Virus record (IMG/VR): IMGVR_UViG_3300003937_000081
Coordinates: 1-64,000 of that record
From: a virus
DNA: 64,000 nt
Reading direction: 5' to 3' (one strand)
Numbering within the stretch: the first letter of the stretch is position 1; every line of letters starts with the position of its first letter. The position numbers were made by a program, and so were the translations under genes. Below are positions 58,588 through 64,000 of this stretch, one piece after another. The notes under the pieces are model-generated. The model worked only from the letters and a program-made list of their open reading frames with translations. It was not told the DNA's origin and did no database searches.

Positions 58588-61539
58588 TTGTTTTCTGTGT
58601 GATTGATCAAAGTAATTCTGTTCCTTTAACCCGTCATCATGACCTTCATCTCTAACTTCTTTAGCGACATCTTTATCAGCATCTCCCCAAGTTCCTTTAC
58701 CTTTTGTTAAAAATGCATTTACTCGAGCATATCCCCATTGTTGTTCAGTTGCACCAGGTCTATGACCAGTTTTCCATGCTGCCATTCCTCTTCTCATAAT
58801 AATTCTAATGATACCAATTGGCACACCAGTTTCTTCTGATTTTGTCTTAAGTGCTTTTTCAATTTTAGGATCACTGATTGGACCTCTATCGCCTTCAGCC
58901 TTTTCTAGAATAACACATTCTGCCAATTCTTCCTGAGCAAATGTATTATATTCTTTTGACCATGCCTTCCATTTAGATGGTCTAGCATAATCAGATAAAA
59001 TCATATCAATGGCATCTGGTTGAGAAATCTGAGAATTAATATCGTTCCATACTTTATCTGCTAACCATCTACCAGCTTTTGCGTTTAGATAATATAGCGC
59101 TCCAGCATCTGAGAACTTCCAACCCCTTGTCAATATTCCCCATACATCGTTCCATATTTCTTCAATTTCATAAGTGTCCATATGAACATCTAGAGTTCCC
59201 CAAAAACCATACATTTGATTAATATCATCAGCGTCATATTGTTTTTTCATACCGAATTTAAAATTAGGCACTTTACTTTCTGTAATTAAATCTTCGTTTA
59301 ACTTTACTAATAAAGAATTAAAAAATCTGGGTGATAAAGATTCTACGAATCCTCTTTCTTCAGCATCATTCTCTATCCACTCTCTGTCTTTAGAAGAAAG
59401 TTTTTTATAATCTTTATCAAATCTGTGATGTGCTATTAAATCATAAATATCTTCTAAGTTATAATTACCTTCATTAGCCATTTTCATATCGATCCAAACT
59501 CTAATAATATCTGCATAATCTTTAGCAGTTAATTTTGTTTTATTACCCCAAGTTGTTCTATCATTAAGATCAAACATCTGTTTAGCAAACTTATCAATAT
59601 TACCAGATTTAAAATATATTGTAGCTCTTTGTCTTCCATTATCTAATAATTCCCAAGTTTCTTCTCTATCATCATGTGGATCTAATCTCCAACCAGCTGA
59701 ATGATTTACTCTAATATCACACATACTTGAATTACTATCAACTTGTACAGTCCAATGACCAGAAGATTGATATGTTTTTCCTTTAGCATATTTAATCTTT
59801 TCTTCATTAACTACTGATTCTTCAAGAGTTGAAACAAAGTCAAATAATATTTTACCTTCTTCTCTACCTCTTAAATCAATTAAAAGTTCTTCAGAAGCTG
59901 GACCCATGTTTTCCCAACGTTTATCAGTTTTTTGAATTCTTCCTAATTTAGGTTCTTCTTGAAAAACATAAATCATTTGTAATTTATCTCCTAATCTAAC
60001 GCCGACGGCATCACCTTCTCTTTTTGAAAAGTAAATATCACCATCATTACCTGGTTTAGAAAAATCAGTTGATGTGTGTTTAGCTCTTTCGTTAACTACT
60101 GATTCATATACTGAATATCCATTGGATCTAGCAAAAACACTAGACTCATCGTTCCATTGTTCTTTAGTACTACTTATTGAAACTTGCATATAATTCTTTG
60201 CACCTAAATCTGGCTGTATAAGAAAAACTAAATCATCACTACCAACATAAAGATCCCAATTTCTACCTGATTTTTGAGTTAGTAATAATTGAAAATTAGA
60301 ATCTAATTCATTTTTAAGTTGTCTTGTATTTGGAAAGCTTCCACGACCTGTAGAAAAACCATCTCTGTATTCTAGTTCATCTCCAAAAGAAAGTTGATCT
60401 ACAAATTTTTGTAATCTTTCTTCTTCATCTTTCTCAAAATAAAACTCATTAACTTGAGATTCAGTAAGACCTAATGATTTATTAACTAGATCTACAATCA
60501 CACTAGAGTAATCGTCCTTCAAAGCCCATTTAATTGTTTGACCCTGACTTCTTGCTTTTTTGTTTATCCATTTAAGATGCGTTGCATCAGTAAGAAACTC
60601 GGAAGCTTCTTTTGCAATTCTCTTTGGATCCTTTTTCCATTCTTCAATAGTAGTGCCAAAGTTATTACCGTATGTAGAACCATTAGTTCTTTTAAGGTTA
60701 TTGATTCCACCAATCTTAATGTATATGTCATTATTAATAGGCATTGCTTCAAAGAAAACTACGTCTCTTTCACTTGCATCATTTTCTCCAGATACTTGAT
60801 CAATAGCATAAGTACTATGAACTCTCCATGTAGGTTCGCCCTTTACGTTGTACGGTGCTGAGTGTGTATCTCCACCGAATTCAGAAGCTTTTAACTTATA
60901 TGCTTTAGCTTCAGTAACTACTGATTCTAATATCTTTGAATTTTTATCTATTGAAAAGATAGTTTCCTCTTTTCTTATAATAGAAATTCCCTTAAATGTT
61001 GGTTTGTTAAAATATTTGTTGTTTCCGTTCTCGTATCTTTTTAATGAAGGGTGATCTGCAAACACACCGCCCGGAATGTTGTATATAATAGTTCCCTTTG
61101 GTAACACTATATTTGTATAATTACCAATTTGAACACCTTCAATATCTTTTTTTAATTTATATTTTCTATTATCTAAAGTATATGTACCTCCACTCATAGT
61201 ACCTGAGTTTGGTCTAAATGTTGCTTCATCCACTGACTCATCTTTTTTATCACCATATAATTCATGATATTTCTTTACATGCTTAGATGTTTTAACTTCA
61301 CCTTTTTCTCTAGCTTCTTTATCACCTGGCATTTCTTTATATGCACTAGAATCATCGTCATCCATGTCTGATTGTTTTTTTATCTGATCTTTTTTATCTT
61401 CAATCTCATCGTCATCTAATCCTCTGTGATATGGTTTTGGACCAGGTTTTGCTTCTGACAAATAGTATGCAGTATACTCTTCTCTTGTCATGTTTAGTTT
61501 TGCGGCTTGCATTCCTAGGAAATCGTTAAAATTGCTCAT
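58579..61539 (-). CDS. 986-residue polyprotein-like internal head protein with eight cut sites
   Basis: I start at the ATG at 61537-61539 (MSNFNDFLGMQAAKLNMTRE), 986 residues; a longer frame would run into the previous gene. Candidate cuts follow L-S-E29, V-D-E105, V-T-E210, V-N-E365, V-N-E484, V-N-E579, I-T-E754 and I-L-E879, with next residues A, A, A, F, R, E, S and K. Segments would be 76, 105, 155, 119, 95, 175, 125 and 107 residues. Segment 30-105 has the charged GDKEAREKGEVKTSKHVKKY form. The last segment has GVPIGIIRIIMRRGMAAWKT and RPGATEQQWGYARVNAF, a domain I know from phage and giant-virus proteins. Three sites (VTE210, VNE484, VNE579) share DNA tags with 4975-7272. Cutting is inferred, not shown. 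Confidence 0.8.
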   Translation of the reverse strand: MSNFNDFLGMQAAKLNMTREEYTAYYLSEAKPGPKPYHRGLDDDEIEDKKDQIKKQSDMDDDDSSAYKEMPGDKEAREKGEVKTSKHVKKYHELYGDKKDESVDEATFRPNSGTMSGGTYTLDNRKYKLKKDIEGVQIGNYTNIVLPKGTIIYNIPGGVFADHPSLKRYENGNNKYFNKPTFKGISIIRKEETIFSIDKNSKILESVVTEAKAYKLKASEFGGDTHSAPYNVKGEPTWRVHSTYAIDQVSGENDASERDVVFFEAMPINNDIYIKIGGINNLKRTNGSTYGNNFGTTIEEWKKDPKRIAKEASEFLTDATHLKWINKKARSQGQTIKWALKDDYSSVIVDLVNKSLGLTESQVNEFYFEKDEEERLQKFVDQLSFGDELEYRDGFSTGRGSFPNTRQLKNELDSNFQLLLTQKSGRNWDLYVGSDDLVFLIQPDLGAKNYMQVSISSTKEQWNDESSVFARSNGYSVYESVVNERAKHTSTDFSKPGNDGDIYFSKREGDAVGVRLGDKLQMIYVFQEEPKLGRIQKTDKRWENMGPASEELLIDLRGREEGKILFDFVSTLEESVVNEEKIKYAKGKTYQSSGHWTVQVDSNSSMCDIRVNHSAGWRLDPHDDREETWELLDNGRQRATIYFKSGNIDKFAKQMFDLNDRTTWGNKTKLTAKDYADIIRVWIDMKMANEGNYNLEDIYDLIAHHRFDKDYKKLSSKDREWIENDAEERGFVESLSPRFFNSLLVKLNEDLITESKVPNFKFGMKKQYDADDINQMYGFWGTLDVHMDTYEIEEIWNDVWGILTRGWKFSDAGALYYLNAKAGRWLADKVWNDINSQISQPDAIDMILSDYARPSKWKAWSKEYNTFAQEELAECVILEKAEGDRGPISDPKIEKALKTKSEETGVPIGIIRIIMRRGMAAWKTGHRPGATEQQWGYARVNAFLTKGKGTWGDADKDVAKEVRDEGHDDGLKEQNYFDQSHRKQNI
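59805..60927 (-). repeat. Three dispersed cut-site DNA tags (cluster 2)
   Basis: Plus-strand tags at 59805-59820 and 60090-60105 (ending ttaactactgattc) and an exact gcttcagtaactactgattc at 60908-60927. They encode ESVVNE, ESVVNE and ESVVTEA. The third is identical to two tags in the gene at 4975-7272, more than 55 kb away. Confidence 0.85.
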
Positions 61540-61549
61540 GTTGTTTTTA

Positions 61550-62005
61550 TTATTTTGGTAATCTAACCATAGTATCTTTAGTTTGGCTTTTATCTGTATT
61601 CTTGACAAAATCAAAGTTTTTATAAAACTTATTTAATCTAGAAATAGAAGTTGCACCAAAATCTTTAGAAGGTGTTAGATATATTTTTAAATTTTGTGTG
61701 TCGGCATAGTCAGTAATTCTTGACATAACCTTAGAACCGATTCCTTTATTTCGGTCCTCTTTTTGTATTTTTATTTTACTAAGTTGTAAGTATTTACCGT
61801 TATCATATAAATCTAATTCTATATTGAATTGATCTTCTAATTCCTGTAAGATAAATTGTTCTCCTAAAATAGGTGTATTATCATGATTACATTTATGACA
61901 AATAAACACATCGTGTCCACCGTCTTCTATTTCCCAAGACCAACCACAGTTATCACAAGATACCTTGTTTGCTGTAAACTCTTCGAATAGTTTTATGTAT
62001 TTCAT
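61550..62005 (-). CDS. Leader-bearing zinc-ribbon GNAT acetyltransferase
   Basis: A 151-residue protein beginning MKYIKLFEEFTANK. Next is a zinc ribbon with Cys17, Cys20, Cys36 and Cys39 (CDNCGWSWEIEDGGHDVFIC). The rest is a small GNAT fold, with the acetyl-CoA loop QKEDRNKGIGSKVM (81-94) and a C-terminal NKFYKNFDFVKN strand-helix end. Known GNAT enzymes transfer acetyl groups to proteins or small molecules; the substrate here is unknown. The leader suggests it is packaged, which would deliver an acetyltransferase at the start of infection, comparable in idea to T4 Alt. No I-x-E is seen exactly at position 13, so processing is less certain. It starts one base after the metalloprotease gene ends. 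Confidence 0.82.
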   Translation of the reverse strand: MKYIKLFEEFTANKVSCDNCGWSWEIEDGGHDVFICHKCNHDNTPILGEQFILQELEDQFNIELDLYDNGKYLQLSKIKIQKEDRNKGIGSKVMSRITDYADTQNLKIYLTPSKDFGATSISRLNKFYKNFDFVKNTDKSQTKDTMVRLPK

Positions 62006-62006
62006 A

Positions 62007-62705
62007 TTAAAATTTAGGTATACCTCCTATTTTTGCTGCTCTTCGTCTCCAAAGATCTAATACTTGTTCTCTTTCTTCGTCGTTAATAACACCCTGTTCC
62101 TGTTGCGTATCTAAATATCTACGAACAGTATCACTCATGTTTTCTTTTCTCTTCTTAGCCTCATATCTTAATCCTTGTAAATTAGCATCTACCTCTTTAG
62201 GTAACATTAGATATTGAGATTTTGGTAAAAGTCCCATTTTTATATAGGCTCTTAGTTCACTATCGTCTTCATTAGGTTTGCCGTTTCTGTAATTTCCAGT
62301 GTCAATCCCATCTTGTGTAATATGTTCCATTTCATGGCGAACAACATCCGCTAAATGAAAATATACTGTTGACCATTCTCCTGGAATCCACTCAGGATTT
62401 AAAGCAAAGTCTATAATAATATAAGGTGTTTGAAAGTCACCGTGATCATCATCGTCTCTGCCATCGGCACCTGTTGAATCTAATACTTGAAATCCTTCAT
62501 ATTTTTTATCAATATCAATAGTAGCTTCAATATCAAACTCTAAACCTCTCTCTTCAATTTGGTCTCCATAATTTATTGTAGCGTTCCCGCCTTTATATGA
62601 TTTAACCCATTTATTGAATATAGCTTTAGTTAATTTAGAAGCTAATCCGTCATATGCAGATCTTCCTTCACCAATAAAACTTTCATATGTTCTAATATGT
62701 TTCAT
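62007..62705 (-). CDS. Leader-bearing zinc metallopeptidase
   Basis: A 232-residue protein beginning MKHIRTYESFIGEG, with I-G-E13 before Gly as the candidate cut. Residues 123-129 are RHEMEHI, a HExxH zincin site (His124, Glu125, His128). LPKEVDANLQGLRYEA after it has the PxExDA form that often supplies a third ligand in phage minimal zincins. Before it is an Asp-rich patch (DGRDDDDHGDF). The C terminus is helical (MSDTVRRYLDTQQEQGVIND). A target is unknown: host protein, cell wall-linked peptide or cargo are all possible. The message must start in the 45 bases after a terminator, where a late-promoter-like box lies one base before the ATG. Confidence 0.8.
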   Translation of the reverse strand: MKHIRTYESFIGEGRSAYDGLASKLTKAIFNKWVKSYKGGNATINYGDQIEERGLEFDIEATIDIDKKYEGFQVLDSTGADGRDDDDHGDFQTPYIIIDFALNPEWIPGEWSTVYFHLADVVRHEMEHITQDGIDTGNYRNGKPNEDDSELRAYIKMGLLPKSQYLMLPKEVDANLQGLRYEAKKRKENMSDTVRRYLDTQQEQGVINDEEREQVLDLWRRRAAKIGGIPKF

Positions 62706-62706
62706 G

Positions 62707-62717
62707 TATTATATATC
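62707..62717 (-). promoter_or_regulatory. Late-promoter-like box abutting the ATG of 62007-62705
   Basis: Exact GATATATAATA, one base before the ATG, and only about 30 bases downstream of a strong terminator. This gene must have its own promoter here. Confidence 0.6.
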
Positions 62718-62742
62718 ATTTAAATTTAACTGCACTTTAAAG

Positions 62743-62773
62743 CAAAAAAAATGAGGTTCGTTAGAACCTCATT
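62743..62773 (-). terminator. Rho-independent terminator after the 62796-63041 gene
   Basis: Arms tgaggttc (62752-62759) and gaacctca (62764-62771) with loop gtta form an 8-bp stem, extended by an A-T pair. On the coding strand it is followed by TTTTTTTT. It separates the uvsE/small-protein unit from the leader-bearing block. Confidence 0.9.
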
Positions 62774-62795
62774 TTCATGGTTAGTTGAGACTTTG

Positions 62796-63041
62796 TTAAC
62801 CGTTTACTTGACCGGTTTTGCCTACTTGTGTACCTTCATCGCTATCAACGAAAATTTGATCTAGAACTTCTATATACCCATTTGCATCGGCTACTGTTCT
62901 TACTAATTTATCCATTTCTTCAATGACTTGTGGGTGTTCACCAATTCCCACTGCATTTTTAGAATACACTTCTAATGTTGCAATTGCCTCTAATCTCATA
63001 GCGACATACTTAGCTCTAAGAGCGTCTACTTTTAAACTCAT
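62796..63041 (-). CDS. Small helical protein
   Basis: An 81-residue protein of mainly helix (LRAKYVAMRLEAIATLEVYS; PQVIEEMDKLVRTVADANGY). The end is acidic and Gly-rich (VDSDEGTQVGKTGQVNG). Its ATG overlaps the stop of the upstream membrane protein by 4 bases (ATGA), so they are coupled. It precedes the terminator. Function is unknown. Confidence 0.65.
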   Translation of the reverse strand: MSLKVDALRAKYVAMRLEAIATLEVYSKNAVGIGEHPQVIEEMDKLVRTVADANGYIEVLDQIFVDSDEGTQVGKTGQVNG

Positions 63042-63244
63042 AATTTGTTGTTATTTAATTCTTTTAATTGATCAATGATTGTCTGTAATGCACTAAATAC
63101 GATTGATGCTATCATAAACATCCAAAATCTAGTAGATTCTTGGCCCGCAATTAATGATACAATGGCAAATACCAAGAATAATGTTCCTTGTACACCAACT
63201 GCTCTGTTAGACAATTTTCTCAATACATTTTTAATTTTTTTCAT
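63038..63244 (-). CDS. Small two-helix membrane protein
   Basis: A 68-residue protein. A basic start (MKKIKNVLRKLSNRAVGVQG) is followed by two hydrophobic segments, TLFLVFAIVSLIAG (about 21-34) and FWMFMIASIVFSALQTII (about 40-57), and a charged end. It could be a holin-like or membrane-modifying protein, or a superinfection-exclusion factor. No lysis gene is next to it. Confidence 0.65.
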   Translation of the reverse strand: MKKIKNVLRKLSNRAVGVQGTLFLVFAIVSLIAGQESTRFWMFMIASIVFSALQTIIDQLKELNNNKL

Positions 63245-63263
63245 ATACTAATTTTTATAATGG

Positions 63264-64000
63264 TTATACTAACTCTAATTGATATTGTTTCAAATATTTT
63301 TGTAGAGCCAATTCTTTTGCTTTTACTTCTAACTCAATATCCAGATACAGGCCATATGTTTCTATATACTCATAAATATAATCTGCATGCGCACGCTTAT
63401 TCGTTTGAGTCTCGTCTTCATGTAATTGTTGACATGAAGAATAATGCACTAATTGTTTGATACCTTTTGGCCATGATTTAGCTGCAAGTTTAAGTGCTTC
63501 TTCTTGCGATAATACACCTGGATGGCACCAATGGTGATGATAATCAAATGTGATAGGAACACCAACTTTACTGAATACGCCTTCGTATAGATCTTCAGTC
63601 GTGTACTGACTTTCTTTGTCATCGTTTTCTACAACTAATCGAGTACGTACAGAATCGTCAAGTAATTTGAAATTATCCACAAATCTTTGCATTGCTTCTT
63701 CTTTACCACCTTGTGTGGTATTGACATGTATATTGATTGGTGCAGAGTGATCTCTTGGTAAACCAAGTAAATCCATAATTTCACCATGTTTGTTGAGATC
63801 AATAATACATTTGTCAACTACTCGTTGTGTAAGCGATGCCAATACATCGAATGGGCCAGGGTGGAATGTCAAACGTTGGCCATTATCCATTGCAATTTTA
63901 CCAGCACCTTTAAGAACATTCACAATTTTATTGTAATCTGGTAAATCAGACAATTCATACTCGCTCATCCATGGAAACATGTCAGAACTAATACGAAAGA
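63264..64000 (-). CDS. uvsE: UV-damage endonuclease, UvdE/UvsE-like (5' end outside window)
   Basis: The C-terminal 244 residues of a TIM-barrel endonuclease. The frame remains open to the window edge and reads FRISSDMFPWMSEYELSDLP, the signature opening of UVDE proteins. Further marks are LTFHPGPFDVLAS (metal-binding His), INIHVNTTQGGKEEAM, RLVVENDDKESQYT, PITFDYHHHWCHPG and QLVHYSSCQQ, all in the expected order. It nicks DNA 5' to UV photoproducts. T4 uses denV instead. A marine, sunlit habitat would fit. The true start lies beyond 64000. Confidence 0.93.
   Translation of the reverse strand, partial: FRISSDMFPWMSEYELSDLPDYNKIVNVLKGAGKIAMDNGQRLTFHPGPFDVLASLTQRVVDKCIIDLNKHGEIMDLLGLPRDHSAPINIHVNTTQGGKEEAMQRFVDNFKLLDDSVRTRLVVENDDKESQYTTEDLYEGVFSKVGVPITFDYHHHWCHPGVLSQEEALKLAAKSWPKGIKQLVHYSSCQQLHEDETQTNKRAHADYIYEYIETYGLYLDIELEVKAKELALQKYLKQYQLELV

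Noticed and set aside
61540-61614. Longer start for the 986-residue polyprotein (MILSRIQIKA)
   Set aside because: It would overlap the GNAT gene's end by 65 bases; the later ATG gives a leader-like MSNFNDF start.
549-62000. Plus-strand and alternative-frame ORFs of 60-140 codons throughout
   Set aside because: They lie opposite or within well-supported minus-strand genes, have hydrophobic or Ser-rich composition typical of antisense reading, and lack start context or recognisable domains.
1-64000. tRNA genes, insertion sequences, integrase or attachment sites
   Set aside because: I saw no cloverleaf-like block, transposase or integrase motif, or flanking repeats; gaps are too short to hold them.

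Overview
The window is a 64-kb, AT-rich stretch of a large T4-like myovirus (contractile-tailed phage). Every gene I can support is on the minus strand, packed with overlaps or very short gaps, so transcription runs from position 64000 towards 1. A Bacteroidota host, probably marine or aquatic, is inferred from the BACON and DUF5011-type Ig domains in tail proteins, A/T-rich leaders with few Shine-Dalgarno sequences, a Bacteroidota-style lipoprotein, and the low GC content. No host gene, tRNA, CRISPR array or transposon was seen.

Layout in transcription order. (1) 64000-63264: 5'-truncated UV-damage endonuclease, then two small proteins and a strong terminator. (2) 62705-56673: a block of proteins that begin with a short leader of the form MKxIxxFExF[IV]xE. 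It holds a metalloprotease, a zinc-ribbon GNAT acetyltransferase, a 986-residue polyprotein-like ORF and three others. (3) 56625-54380: dCMP deaminase and an Fe-S (DinG/XPD-like) helicase. (4) 54368-50977: a frame-shifted lipoprotein and six small unknowns. (5) 50922-30966: the baseplate block, with gp53-, gp27-, gp5-, gp25-, gp6- and gp7-like proteins, plus an amidoligase-like protein and a four-S1-domain protein inside it. (6) 30964-12912: large fibre and adhesin proteins with Ig-like, collagen-like, BACON and Hint domains and low-complexity Pro/Thr and Gly/Ser linkers. (7) 12894-7306: a leader-bearing glycine-zipper protein, a RuvC-like nuclease, a small ORF, gp32, gp61 primase, UvsY and UvsW. 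(8) 7272-1: a second block of leader-bearing proteins, with a 765-residue polyprotein-like ORF, a nucleotidyltransferase/ligase-like enzyme, a ligase-like plus NMNAT-type fusion, and two more.

The most interesting system is the set of about ten leader-bearing proteins. The leader resembles the capsid-targeting sequence of T4 internal head proteins, and Glu at position 13 fits the (I/L/V)-x-E rule of T4-type prohead proteases. Two giant ORFs more than 50 kb apart (4975-7272 and 58579-61539) carry repeated internal copies of the same cut-site motif (ESVVTEA and ESVVNE forms). These copies divide them into 4-8 compact segments of about 40-300 residues. Many cut sites are encoded by nearly identical DNA tags, as if modules had been shuffled at the linkers. 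I infer capsid-packaged polyproteins: cargo targeted by one leader, cut apart inside the prohead, and injected with the DNA. Possible cargo activities are acetyltransferase, metallopeptidase, nucleotidyltransferase, zinc-finger and glycine-zipper functions. The prohead protease is not in this window, so processing is a prediction.

A second system-wide signal is an 11-bp box, GATATATAATA on the coding strand, found in front of about a dozen genes or gene groups. It resembles the T4 late-promoter box TATAAATA. At three genes it sits one base from the ATG.
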